Part shown: one piece after another, positions 18,872 through 27,343 of the stretch
Position numbering within the stretch: the first letter of the stretch is position 1
Layout of the letters: every line of letters begins with the position of its first letter
Source of the DNA: Actinomyces johnsonii
GTDB lineage: Bacteria > Actinomycetota > Actinomycetes > Actinomycetales > Actinomycetaceae
NCBI RefSeq assembly: GCF_006546835.1
Contig: NZ_VICB01000004.1
Span: 186,001 to 250,000 of the forward strand
Direction: 5' to 3'
DNA length: 64,000 nucleotides
The notes under the pieces: model-generated
What the model was told of the DNA's origin: nothing
The model's input: only the letters and a program-made list of their open reading frames with translations
The model's database searches: none
Made by a program: the position numbers and the translations under genes

Positions 18872-20521
18872 ATGGATGAGGAACCGGTGGAGCACAAGGA
18901 CCCAGTGGCGCAGACGATGTCGGGCGTCTCCCGGAACCCCTTAGCGGAGGCTGGCAGCGAGACCGGAGGGGACGTCACCGACCGCCTGCGGGAGCTCAGC
19001 GAGCACGCCGGGGTTCTCAGTCGCAAGAACACCCACCTGGCCAACGCCCTGCGGGCGGCGCGTCAGGAGCTGGCGGCTTTGCACGAGGACGTCAAGGCCC
19101 TTCAACTCCCGCCCCTGGCGCACGCCACGGTCCTGGTCGTGGATGCCACTGCACGCACCGCCGATGTCTCCATCGCTGGGAGGCGCCACCGGGTGGGCGT
19201 GGGGCCTGCCGTCGTGTCCTCCTCGCTGCACCCGGGCGACGATGTCGTCCTCAACGAGCATCTCGTCATCACCGCGACCTGCCCCTCGCCCCGCTTTGGT
19301 GAGGTCGTCACCGTCAAGGAGACCTACGACGACGGCACCGTCCTCGTCCTGGCCCGCCACGACGAGGAGCAGGTCCTCACCCTCTCCGCCGCCTTGACCG
19401 ACCGCCGCCCCCGGGTGGGCGACGCGCTCGTGGCCGACCTGGCCGTGCGCATGGCACTGCGCCCCGTGGTGCGCTCCGAGGTTGAGGAGCTCGTCCTGGA
19501 GGAGGTGCCCGACGTCGGGTACGAGGACATCGGCGGACTGGGCGAGCAGATCGAGCTCATCCGCGATGCCGTCGAGCTGCCCTTCCTGCATCCCGACCTC
19601 TACCGCGAGCACCGGCTCACCCCACCGCGCGGCGTGCTGCTCTACGGGCCGCCCGGCTGCGGCAAGACGCTCATCGCCAAGGCGGTCGCCGCCTCCTTGA
19701 GCGCGGGCGGGCGGGGCGAGGCCTACTTCCTCAACATCAAGGGGCCCCAGCTGCTGGACAAGTACGTGGGAGAGACCGAGCGGCGCATCCGCGTCATCTT
19801 CGCCCGGGCCCGGGAGAAGGCCGCCACCGGGGTGCCCGTCGTCGTCTTCTTCGACGAGATGGACTCCCTGTTCCGCACCCGCGGATCGGGGCGGTCCTCG
19901 GACGTGGAAACCACCGTGGTCCCGCAGATGCTCGCCGAGATCGACGGCGTCGACGAGCTTGACAACGTCGTGGTCATCGGGGCCACCAACCGCGAGGACA
20001 TGATCGACCCGGCGATCCTGCGGCCGGGCCGCCTCGACGTCAAGATCCGCATCGGCCGACCGGACCGGGACGGCGCTGCCGAAATCCTGGCGACCTACCT
20101 GACGCCCGACCTCCCGATCAGCGAGGAGCTCCTGGCCGCCCACGGCGGCGCGCAGGGGGCGGTGGACGCTCTTATCGAGCAGGTGGTCGAGGCCCTCTAC
20201 ACCCGCCGCCGCGCCACCGAGATGGTTGAGCTCACCCGCTCCGACGGGCAGGTCGAGATCCTCCACGTCGCCGACCTCGTCAGCGGCGCCATGCTCGCCA
20301 ACATCGTCGACCGGGCCAAGAAGGCGGCGGTCAAGGACTTGGTCACCGGCGGGAAGCGCGGTCTGACGCAGGAGCACCTGCACCGCGCCGTTATCGAGGA
20401 GATCATGGAGAACGAGGGCCTGCCCGCCACCGTCCACCCCGACGACTGGGCCCGCGTCAGCGGGCGGCGCGGCGCCCCGGTGACCTCCATGGCCGTGCTC
20501 CAGCGCCCCCGGGAGGAGTGA
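18872..20521 (+). CDS. arc: Proteasome-associated-type AAA ATPase ARC (Mpa homologue)
   Basis: Hexameric AAA unfoldase that in mycobacteria captures pupylated proteins. The 549-residue product has a coiled coil at about 36-76 that would bind Pup, then a tandem OB region (about 85-200). Walker A is GPPGCGKT at 259-266, the pore loop KYVGETE at 297-303 and Walker B VVFFDEMD at 324-331. The second homology region follows, ending GATNREDMIDPAILRPGRLD. The C-terminus ends PREE. The Gly-Gln-Tyr-Leu tail that Mpa uses to open the 20S gate is absent. The ATG at 18872 follows GGAGG at 18861-18865. It is the first gene of arc-dop-pup-pafA. Confidence 0.93.
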   Translation: MDEEPVEHKDPVAQTMSGVSRNPLAEAGSETGGDVTDRLRELSEHAGVLSRKNTHLANALRAARQELAALHEDVKALQLPPLAHATVLVVDATARTADVSIAGRRHRVGVGPAVVSSSLHPGDDVVLNEHLVITATCPSPRFGEVVTVKETYDDGTVLVLARHDEEQVLTLSAALTDRRPRVGDALVADLAVRMALRPVVRSEVEELVLEEVPDVGYEDIGGLGEQIELIRDAVELPFLHPDLYREHRLTPPRGVLLYGPPGCGKTLIAKAVAASLSAGGRGEAYFLNIKGPQLLDKYVGETERRIRVIFARAREKAATGVPVVVFFDEMDSLFRTRGSGRSSDVETTVVPQMLAEIDGVDELDNVVVIGATNREDMIDPAILRPGRLDVKIRIGRPDRDGAAEILATYLTPDLPISEELLAAHGGAQGAVDALIEQVVEALYTRRRATEMVELTRSDGQVEILHVADLVSGAMLANIVDRAKKAAVKDLVTGGKRGLTQEHLHRAVIEEIMENEGLPATVHPDDWARVSGRRGAPVTSMAVLQRPREE

Positions 20522-20525
20522 GGAC

Positions 20526-22295
20526 GTGGCATCGACGAGTTCCCATCGGGCCCCCGGCCGCGAGGTGACGGTCATGGGGATGGAGACCGAGTACGGCATC
20601 CTCGGTGCTGAGCCCGAGGACGTCGTGGCGGCCTGTCTGGAGGCCGAGATTGAGCAGGGGCGCTGTCCGGGTGTGCGCTGGGACTACTCGGGGGAGTACC
20701 CTCTGCGCGACGCCCGCGGTTTCGAGGTGGACCGCTCAGCGGTCGATCCCTCCATGCTCACCGACGTCCCTGGAGCCGCGTCCGTCGAGGGGCCCGTCCC
20801 CGGGCGACTGCGCACCACCGTCGTCGCGCGGCTGACCGCCCAGGAGGAGGCCTGGCAGCGCGGCACCGCCACCTGCCTGTCCAGTGGCGGGCGCCTCTAT
20901 GTGGACCACGGCCACCCCGAGTACGCCACCCCCGAGTGCACCGGGGCCGCGCAGGCCGCCCTGGCCGACCGGGCCGGGGACCTCCTGGTGGCCCGGGGGG
21001 CCGAGCTGTTGCGCCGTCGTGGCGTGGCGGCCCGCCTGTTCAAGAACAACGTCGACGGCAAGGGCGCCACCTACGGCACCCACGAGAACTACCTCGTGCC
21101 CCGTTCGATCGACTTCGACGACCTCACCCAGGCCCTCGTGCCCCTGCTCGTGGTCCGCCCGCTCCTGGTGGGCTCCGGTCGGGTCGGCATCGGGGCCGTG
21201 GCCCGGGGCGCCGACTTCCAGATCAGTCAGAGGGCCGACTACCTGGAGAAGGTTGTGGGCCTGGGAACCACGGTGGACCGCCCCCTGGTCAACACCCGCG
21301 ACGAGCCCCACGCCGACCCCGAGCGTTGGCGGCGCCTCCACCTGGTGCCCGGAGACGCCAATTGCTTCGACACGATGACCTGGCTCAAGCTCGGCATGAC
21401 CTCCCTGGTGCTCCAGGTCCTGGCCGACGGCGTCCCCGCAGCCTGGCGCCGCCTGCGCCTGGCCGACCCCGTGACCCAGGCCCGGGAGGTCTCCCGCGAC
21501 ACCCGCCTTCGCGGCGCGCTCGAGCTGGCCGACGGTCGGCGCCTGAGCGCCCTGGAGATCCTGGAGCAGTACCTCGAGACGGTGCGCGGCCACCTGGGGG
21601 ACCAGGGACGCGCCGCGCCGGCGCCGGTGGGCGACCCCCTGCGCCCGGACCTGTCGGCGCTGGCCGACGGCGCAGACACCGACGGAGCCGAGACCGGCGC
21701 GATCCTCGCCTTCTGGCAGGCCTCGCTGCGCGAGCTCGAGACTCTGCGCGCCGGGGGCGACGGGTCAGAAGGCCCGGGAGACTCGGAAGGCCTCGCCGGG
21801 CACCTGGAGTGGGTCGCCAAGAAGCAGCTTCTGGACGCCACCGCTCGCCGCCACCCCGATGCGCACGGGCACGATGTCCTCCACGCCGTCGACCTGGCCT
21901 GGTCCGAGCTGTCTCCGGCCGGGCGAGGCCTGGCCGAGCGGGTGCCCGCCGGCGTCGACGCACGCGGTGGGCTCGACGAGCAGATGGGGGAGGCGTCCCT
22001 CGCCGAGCCGCCCGCCACGACCCGGGCCTGGCTTCGCGGTAGGCTCGTGAGTGCCTTCCCCGGCCAGGTGGTCGCCGCCGGCTGGCACTCCATGGTTCTG
22101 GAGACCGGTGAGAAGGACCAGCGTCGCCTGCCCCTGACCGACCCCCTGTCCTTCACCCGCGCCATCGCGTCACCGGCCGTCGAGGGCGCCGCCGACGTCG
22201 TCGAGGTCCTGACGCGCCTGACGGGCGAGCGCCTGGACCGCCTAGCGCCCACCACCGAAGCCGTGACCGTACCCGCCACCCCGTCAGGAGAATAG
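20526..22295 (+). CDS. dop: Depupylase/deamidase Dop
   Basis: Carboxylate-amine-ligase-fold enzyme that converts the C-terminal Gln of Pup to Glu and removes Pup from targets. The 589 residues start with the nucleotide-site motif MGMETEYG (17-24). A Dop-type loop insertion follows (VDRSAVDPSMLTDVPG), then GGRLYVDHGHPEYATPEC, FKNNVDGKGATYGTHENYL and LVNTRDEPHAD. The GTG start at 20526 is four bases after the ARC stop. Its presence beside a Pup ending in Gln is consistent with a required deamidation step. Confidence 0.93.
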   Translation: MASTSSHRAPGREVTVMGMETEYGILGAEPEDVVAACLEAEIEQGRCPGVRWDYSGEYPLRDARGFEVDRSAVDPSMLTDVPGAASVEGPVPGRLRTTVVARLTAQEEAWQRGTATCLSSGGRLYVDHGHPEYATPECTGAAQAALADRAGDLLVARGAELLRRRGVAARLFKNNVDGKGATYGTHENYLVPRSIDFDDLTQALVPLLVVRPLLVGSGRVGIGAVARGADFQISQRADYLEKVVGLGTTVDRPLVNTRDEPHADPERWRRLHLVPGDANCFDTMTWLKLGMTSLVLQVLADGVPAAWRRLRLADPVTQAREVSRDTRLRGALELADGRRLSALEILEQYLETVRGHLGDQGRAAPAPVGDPLRPDLSALADGADTDGAETGAILAFWQASLRELETLRAGGDGSEGPGDSEGLAGHLEWVAKKQLLDATARRHPDAHGHDVLHAVDLAWSELSPAGRGLAERVPAGVDARGGLDEQMGEASLAEPPATTRAWLRGRLVSAFPGQVVAAGWHSMVLETGEKDQRRLPLTDPLSFTRAIASPAVEGAADVVEVLTRLTGERLDRLAPTTEAVTVPATPSGE

Positions 22296-22298
22296 ATA

Positions 22299-22487
22299 AT
22301 GAGTGAGTTCGCCCAGCCGTCCCGCAGCCGTCAGGACGACCCCGCCCCCGACGACGATCCGGGTCCGGCCCCCGCCGGACCCGCCCGGGGCCAGGGCCTG
22401 GAGTCGGTCCTGGACATGATCGACGACGTCCTGGCCGTCGACGCCCAGGAGTTCGTGCGCGGCTTCGTCCAGAAGGGCGGCCAGTGA
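22299..22487 (+). CDS. pup: Prokaryotic ubiquitin-like protein Pup
   Basis: Small intrinsically disordered modifier, 62 residues. It is acidic and proline-rich up to residue 34, then has the helix-forming ARC-binding region LESVLDMIDDVLAVDAQEFV and the C-terminal GGQ. The Gln must be deamidated by Dop before PafA can attach Pup to lysines. The ATG at 22299 follows AGGAGA at 22286-22291. Its stop overlaps the pafA start (GTGA, 22484-22487). In organisms with a proteasome, prcB and prcA usually follow pup; here pafA does. Confidence 0.95.
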   Translation: MSEFAQPSRSRQDDPAPDDDPGPAPAGPARGQGLESVLDMIDDVLAVDAQEFVRGFVQKGGQ

Positions 22488-24040
22488 GCGCCAGCGGCCC
22501 AGGTCCGCGCGTCACCGGCCTGGAGACCGAGTTCGGCGTCCTGTGCGCCCCCGCCAGGCCGCAGGCAGCCGCGAAGGGGGACCTGCCAGACGTGGAGCGG
22601 GCGGCGGCGCTCATCTTCCGTCACCGACCCGCCGGATACCGCAGCACCAACCTGTTCCTGCCCAACGGTGGGCGCCTCTACCTCGACATCGGTGACCACC
22701 CCGAGTACGCCACCGCCGAGTGCGTGCGCGTGCGCGACCTCATCGCCCAGGACCAGGCCGGGCGCGCGATCCTGGCCGCCATGGCGCAGCGCGCCGCCGC
22801 GAGCCTCGCTCAACGGGGAACCCCGGCCCGGCTCCACCTCCTGGCCAACAGCACCGACTCGGCCGGTCACACCTACGGCTGCCACGAGAGCTACTCCGTG
22901 CCCCGCCACCTGCTCGATGACTCGCCCGGGGCCCAGGGCGTCGACGGCGGGAGCGGTGAGGCCGTCATGGCGGTGCTCACCTCTTTCCTGGCCACCCGCC
23001 CCGTCCTGGTCGGCTCCGGGCGCCCTCTGGGGGCAGGCGCCGCCAACGGGAACATGGACGGCCCGGGCGCTGGGGACGAAGAGGCGGCCTGGGGCCTGTC
23101 TCCGCGCGCCCCGCACCTCAAGACCCTGACCTCCGCCGACACGACCGGGCAGCGAGCCCTGGTCAACACCCGCGACGAGCCCCACGCCGATGCCGCCCGT
23201 CTGCGCCGCCTGCACGTCACCTGCGCTGACACCACCATGGCCGAACCGACGACGGGACTGCGCAGCGCCGTGACTCTCCTGCTCCTGGACGCCCTTGAGG
23301 CCGGGTGGGACTTCACCGATCTCTCCCTGACCGACCCACTGGCCACGCTGTCCGCACTGGGGGAGAGTCCCTGGGGAGACGTCCCGGTCGCCACCATCGA
23401 CGGCCGCCGCCTGACCGCCGTCGATATCCAGGAGGCCTTCCTGGAGCGACTCGCCTCCTACCTGGACGACACCGGTGTGCCCGACTTCCTCCGCGGCGCC
23501 GAGCACCTGCTGGAGGACCTGGCGCCCCGCGTCATCTCCGCGCTGCGCCACCACGACGCAGGTTCCATCGACACCGAGATCGACTGGGCGATTAAGCGCC
23601 GCCTCATGCGCGCCCAGCGCGAGCGCCACCCCCGGCTGTCCGGTGAGGCGCTGGAGGCCCTGCGCTCGCGGGTGGACCTGGCCTATCACGACCTCAACGA
23701 CGAGACCGGACTCGCCCCGCGCCTGACCGCGCAAGGGGCCATGGCGCGCCTGTGCGAACCGGAGGAGATCGAGCGCGCTCACCACGCGCCCCCGACGACG
23801 CGCGCCGCCCTGCGCGGAGCCTTCGTGGCGGCCTGCCTGGAGGTGGGCGCCGACTTCTCGGTGACCTGGGAGAGCCTGCGCCTGGACTCGCCGCCCACCG
23901 CACCGGTCGACCTGTCCGACCCCCTGGCGGCGGTTCATGAGGTCGCCGAGGCCCTGACCGAGCGGGTCAAGCACCTGCGCCCCGAGGAGATGCACCGCAT
24001 CGACCTCGTGGGACGCGGGGGCCTGGGCGCGCCTGGTTAG
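22484..24040 (+). CDS. pafA: Pup-protein ligase PafA
   Basis: Ligase that activates the Pup C-terminal Glu with ATP and links it to target lysines. The 518-residue product has GLETEFG (12-18), LPNGGRLYLDIGDHPEYAT with the catalytic base at D68, GHTYGCHESYSVPRHL, and LVNTRDEPHADAARLRRLHV. It is a paralogue of Dop but lacks the Dop loop. The GTG start is inside the pup stop. No downstream hairpin is obvious before the ECF operon promoter at about 24154-24182. Confidence 0.94.
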   Translation: MSASGPGPRVTGLETEFGVLCAPARPQAAAKGDLPDVERAAALIFRHRPAGYRSTNLFLPNGGRLYLDIGDHPEYATAECVRVRDLIAQDQAGRAILAAMAQRAAASLAQRGTPARLHLLANSTDSAGHTYGCHESYSVPRHLLDDSPGAQGVDGGSGEAVMAVLTSFLATRPVLVGSGRPLGAGAANGNMDGPGAGDEEAAWGLSPRAPHLKTLTSADTTGQRALVNTRDEPHADAARLRRLHVTCADTTMAEPTTGLRSAVTLLLLDALEAGWDFTDLSLTDPLATLSALGESPWGDVPVATIDGRRLTAVDIQEAFLERLASYLDDTGVPDFLRGAEHLLEDLAPRVISALRHHDAGSIDTEIDWAIKRRLMRAQRERHPRLSGEALEALRSRVDLAYHDLNDETGLAPRLTAQGAMARLCEPEEIERAHHAPPTTRAALRGAFVAACLEVGADFSVTWESLRLDSPPTAPVDLSDPLAAVHEVAEALTERVKHLRPEEMHRIDLVGRGGLGAPG

Positions 24041-24153
24041 GCTCCCTCGAGCCTCGCGCTGGCGTCCTTCAGCACTCATTCGTCACCCGGTTCTCTCGTC
24101 TTTTCAACGGTTAGTCCTGATCGTCCTATAGCTGCTCCGTGCCTGTTCAGCCC

Positions 24154-24202
24154 TTGCGGGAACCCCCAAGAAGGAGTACATACTTAGGTGTGCCTCACCA
24201 AA
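24154..24202 (+). promoter_or_regulatory. Promoter with DtxR/IdeR-like iron box
   Basis: TTGCGG (24154-24159) and TACATA (24177-24182) are 17 bases apart. The 19-base element from 24184 (TTAGGTGTGCCTCACCAAA) matches the DtxR/IdeR consensus TTAGGTWAGCCTWACCTAA at TTAGGT, GCCT and ACC and covers the expected transcription start. Repression by an iron-loaded DtxR-type regulator would follow. AGAGGA (24221-24226) is the ribosome site of the next gene. Confidence 0.6.
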
Positions 24203-24232
24203 GCCGGTGGGGTGCTGACGAGAGGATCCGGT

Positions 24233-24886
24233 ATGGCCGGCACAGCCAGTTCAGTCAGGACAGCAGCGACCAACCCCGCCAGTGGCAACGGTGGTGCCCG
24301 GGCGACGAACATCGCCTCGCCGCGCAACCTCATCAACGTGGGAGTCTTCACCGCCCTGTACTTCATCGCCCTGTTCACCTCCGGGATGCTCGGAGCGATC
24401 CACCCGATCATGATCTTCATCGGCGGGATCCTCGGCATCCTCGTCGAGGCGATCATCTGCATGCTCTACGTGGCCCGGACCCGGGCCTTCGGCGCCTACG
24501 CCATCCTGGGGCTCATCATCGGCATCCTCATGGTCGCCACCGGACACGCCTGGGTCACACCCCTGATCGCAACCGTCCTGGGACTCGCCGCCGACACCAT
24601 CACCCGCGCCGGTGGATACGCCAGAACCGCCACCAACGCCCTGGGGTTCGCCGTCTTCTCCATGTGGGCCATCAGCCCGATCCTCCCGGTGATATGGGCC
24701 TCGGACGCCTACTTCGCCGACATCCGCGAGTCCATGGGGGACACGTACGCCAGAGACCTCCAGTCGCTGATCAGCATGAAGTTCCTTCTTGGGTGGATGC
24801 TCGTCATCGCACTCGTGGCCGGTGCTAGCGCTCTGCTGGGAATGAAGGTGCTGCGCAAGCACTTCGAGCGCGCAGGCGTCGCCTGA
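24233..24886 (+). CDS. ECF transporter S component, MptD-like
   Basis: Substrate-binding membrane subunit of an energy-coupling-factor importer, 217 residues. After a polar N-terminus of about 30 residues come five or six hydrophobic segments: LINVGVFTALYFIALFTSG, IMIFIGGILGILVEAIICML, AYAILGLIIGILMVA and others. This layout resembles the MptD/Trep_Strep group. I use the ATG at 24233 because AGAGGA lies seven bases upstream. A GTG at 24188 lies inside the DtxR-like box. It is followed two bases later by the T component. The iron-box context suggests an iron, haem or siderophore substrate, but sequence alone does not identify it. Confidence 0.75.
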   Translation: MAGTASSVRTAATNPASGNGGARATNIASPRNLINVGVFTALYFIALFTSGMLGAIHPIMIFIGGILGILVEAIICMLYVARTRAFGAYAILGLIIGILMVATGHAWVTPLIATVLGLAADTITRAGGYARTATNALGFAVFSMWAISPILPVIWASDAYFADIRESMGDTYARDLQSLISMKFLLGWMLVIALVAGASALLGMKVLRKHFERAGVA

Positions 24887-24888
24887 GC

Positions 24889-25710
24889 ATGCGGCGTCCA
24901 CAGATCTCGATGTCCCCGGCCGGCCCGGCAGCGCCGGAAGCGCCGCGCCCGCAGAGCCGCTCGCTCCTCGATGCCCCGTTCGGGGCGCGCCCTCGCTCCG
25001 GCGCCAGCGCTATTGCCCGTGTTCGTGCCGATCCGCGCAGCAAGTTCCTGCTGCTCCTGGTGTGCAATGTGCTGGTGATGGGGGTTGCCCCCACCGGCGC
25101 CGTCGGACTCATCGCGGTCCTGGTGGGGGTGCTCATCGCCCTGGACGAGCCGGTGCGCGTCCTCATGAGCTACTGCGCCATCACCGCGATGTTCTGGGGA
25201 CTGACTCAGCTGCCTCAGTGGCGGCCGAGCGGGCTCGCGGTGTTCCTCGGAGTCGTTGCCTACTGGCTGCTGCGCTTCGCCATCTCACTGTCTTTGGGGG
25301 CATGGTTCGTCACCACCACCCGCGTGAGCACCCTGCTGGCGGCCCTCAACCAGCTGCGCGCGCCGCGGTTCCTCACCATTCCGCTGGCGGTGCTCTTCCG
25401 GTTCGTGCCGGTGGCCCTCGATGAGGCCAGGGGCGTCATCGAGGCCATGCGGCTGCGTGGCTACAGCGGCTCCTACCTGTGGCGCCACCCGCTTCAGTGC
25501 ATTGAGAAGCTCGTGGTGCCCGTCCTGGCCGCCTCGGCCCGTAGCGCCGACGACCTCTCGGCCGCGGCTCTCATCAGGGGTCTGGGAGGCGGCGGCCGCC
25601 CCACCGTCGTCGATCGTCTGCGCTTCGGGAGCGCCGACGCCGTGCTCCTCGCACTGAGCGCCGCCATGGTGGCGCTCGCGCTGTTGCCCGCCCCGGGGGC
25701 GTGGCGGTGA
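24889..25710 (+). CDS. ECF transporter T component (transmembrane coupling protein)
   Basis: Membrane scaffold that couples the ATPases to the S component, 273 residues. A 45-residue polar N-terminus precedes the membrane core starting at KFLLLLVCNVLVMG. The two Ala/Arg-Gly type coupling motifs appear as MRLRGYSG and ALIRGLGG in the cytoplasmic loops. The ATG at 24889 follows the S-component stop by two bases. The end overlaps the ATPase gene by ten bases, so all three are translated together. Confidence 0.85.
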   Translation: MRRPQISMSPAGPAAPEAPRPQSRSLLDAPFGARPRSGASAIARVRADPRSKFLLLLVCNVLVMGVAPTGAVGLIAVLVGVLIALDEPVRVLMSYCAITAMFWGLTQLPQWRPSGLAVFLGVVAYWLLRFAISLSLGAWFVTTTRVSTLLAALNQLRAPRFLTIPLAVLFRFVPVALDEARGVIEAMRLRGYSGSYLWRHPLQCIEKLVVPVLAASARSADDLSAAALIRGLGGGGRPTVVDRLRFGSADAVLLALSAAMVALALLPAPGAWR

Positions 25711-27182
25711 GCCCGCTCGATGAGACGAGGCTGGGCATCAGAGGCGTCTCCTACGCCTATCCCACCGGCCAGCAGGTGCTCGACGGCGTTGATCTGGATG
25801 TCGCTCCCGGAAGTCTCACCCTCGTGTGCGGGGCCTCGGGGTCGGGCAAGTCCACGATCCTGCGGCTGCTCAACGGCCTCATCCCGCACTTCCACGACGG
25901 CGAGCTCACCGGCCGGGTCTTCGTCGGGGACGAGGAGGTCTGCGACACCCCGATCGAGCGCTCCGGCCTGCGCACCGCCACGGTCTTCCAGAATCCCGCC
26001 TCCCAATTCTTCACGACCACTGTGGCCGACGAGCTCGCCTTCGCGCCCCAGAACTACCAGGTCCCCGCGCCGGAGATCTGGCAACGTCGCAACGAGGCCC
26101 TGGAGACGCTGGGCATCACCGACCTGGCCGAGAGGGAGCTGTGCGGCCTGTCCGGCGGACAGACCCAGAAGGTCGCCTGCGCCCAGGCCCTGGCCCAGCA
26201 GACCCCCGTCATCCTCCTGGACGAGCCCACCTCTAACCTGGACCCGCGGGCGATTGACGACGTGCGCGCCGCCATCGAACGGCTCAAACAGTCCGGCCGG
26301 ACCCTCGTGGTGGCCGAGCACCGCATCTACTTCCTGCGCGGACTCGTCGACGAGGCCGTCATCATGGGGCGGGGACGCGTCCTGTACCGGATGAGCGGCG
26401 AGGAGCTGTGGCGGATCGAGGACGAGCGGCGCAGGCGGCTGGGCCTGCGCACCCTGGAGCGGCCCCGCCTGGCCGCGAGCCCCGAGCCCGTCGCTGCCCG
26501 GGCCGGCCACGCGGATAGGACGGCCGACGACGTCGCGAGTAACGGCGTCGAGCATCCCTCCCGCGCGGCCGGTGGCGCACTGCGGGCCGAGCCCGACGAG
26601 ACTCCCGGAGGTCCGCAGGAGGGCGGTCTGCGTATCGAGAACCTGAAGGTCGAGCGCGGCGGCCGCCTCATCCTCGACATCTCCGAGCTCTTCTTCCCCG
26701 CAGGTGCGATCACCGGCGTCATGGGTGCCAATGGGATCGGCAAAACAACCCTGGCGCGAGCCGTCTGCGGTCTGCAACGCGCCCGCAGGGGCGTGCGCAT
26801 CGCCCTGGACGGTAAGGAGCTTGCCGCCGGGCAGGCCTTCCTCGTCATGCAGGACGTCCACCGCCAGCTCTTCGCCGAGTCGGTCTCCCGGGAGGCCGGC
26901 CTTCCGCAGCTCAAGCGCCTCGACCTGGCCGACCTGGCCGACCGTCACCCGCTTTCGCTCAGCGGCGGGCAAAAGCAGCGCCTCGTCATCGCCACCGCGA
27001 TCGACCAAGACGCCCGCGTCCTCATCCTGGATGAGCCCACCTCCGGTGTCGACCACCGACATCTCGTGGCTATCGCCGCTGAGCTGCGGGACCTGGCGCG
27101 CGAGGGGCGCGTCGTCATCGTCATCAGCCACGACATCGAGTTCCTTAACGAGTGCACCGACCACGTCATTGAGATTGAATGA
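25701..27182 (+). CDS. ECF transporter A component, fused double ATPase
   Basis: Two ABC ATPase domains in one 493-residue chain, powering the S and T components before it. Domain 1: Walker A GASGSGKST at 44-52, signature LSGGQTQKV, Walker B VILLDEPTSNLD. Domain 2: Walker A GANGIGKTT near 343-351, signature LSGGQKQRL, Walker B VLILDEPTSGVD. They are joined by a Gly/Pro/Glu-rich linker around residues 250-310. Two in-frame GTGs (25701, 25707) are possible starts. The second gives a GTGA overlap with the T-component stop. Confidence 0.9.
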   Translation: MAVSPLDETRLGIRGVSYAYPTGQQVLDGVDLDVAPGSLTLVCGASGSGKSTILRLLNGLIPHFHDGELTGRVFVGDEEVCDTPIERSGLRTATVFQNPASQFFTTTVADELAFAPQNYQVPAPEIWQRRNEALETLGITDLAERELCGLSGGQTQKVACAQALAQQTPVILLDEPTSNLDPRAIDDVRAAIERLKQSGRTLVVAEHRIYFLRGLVDEAVIMGRGRVLYRMSGEELWRIEDERRRRLGLRTLERPRLAASPEPVAARAGHADRTADDVASNGVEHPSRAAGGALRAEPDETPGGPQEGGLRIENLKVERGGRLILDISELFFPAGAITGVMGANGIGKTTLARAVCGLQRARRGVRIALDGKELAAGQAFLVMQDVHRQLFAESVSREAGLPQLKRLDLADLADRHPLSLSGGQKQRLVIATAIDQDARVLILDEPTSGVDHRHLVAIAAELRDLAREGRVVIVISHDIEFLNECTDHVIEIE

Positions 27183-27203
27183 CATCTCACTGAAGGTAAA
27201 TAA

Positions 27204-27232
27204 TGATAATGATTTGCAAGTATGACGATATT
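27204..27232 (+). promoter_or_regulatory. Zur/Fur-like metal box before the second ECF module
   Basis: TGATAATGATTTGCA at 27204-27218 matches the actinobacterial Zur pattern TGANAATGATTTTCA with one mismatch. It also fits the Fur hexamer model (AATAAT-GATAAT-GATTTG, 27199-27216). The local AT-rich patch stands out in a GC-rich region. A possible -35/-10 pair (TGATAA 27204-27209, GATATT 27227-27232, 17 apart) overlaps it. It differs in type from the DtxR-like box before the first module. Confidence 0.55.
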
Positions 27233-27343
27233 CGAGTAGATGTGCGGTCATCGCGCTGGCGCGCCTGAGGTGGTGCGTCCTCGGTACTCCGGTACGACGT
27301 CGGACTGTTCACCACGACCTGCGAGAACACACAAGGAGAAGAA

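Noticed and set aside
22331-24079. 582-codon antisense frame opposite pup and pafA
   Set aside because: Shadow of the real coding strand, with no known domain.
22488-24233. Search for 20S proteasome genes (prcB, prcA) near pup
   Set aside because: pafA directly overlaps pup and is followed by the ECF operon; no proteasome-like frame exists in the window.
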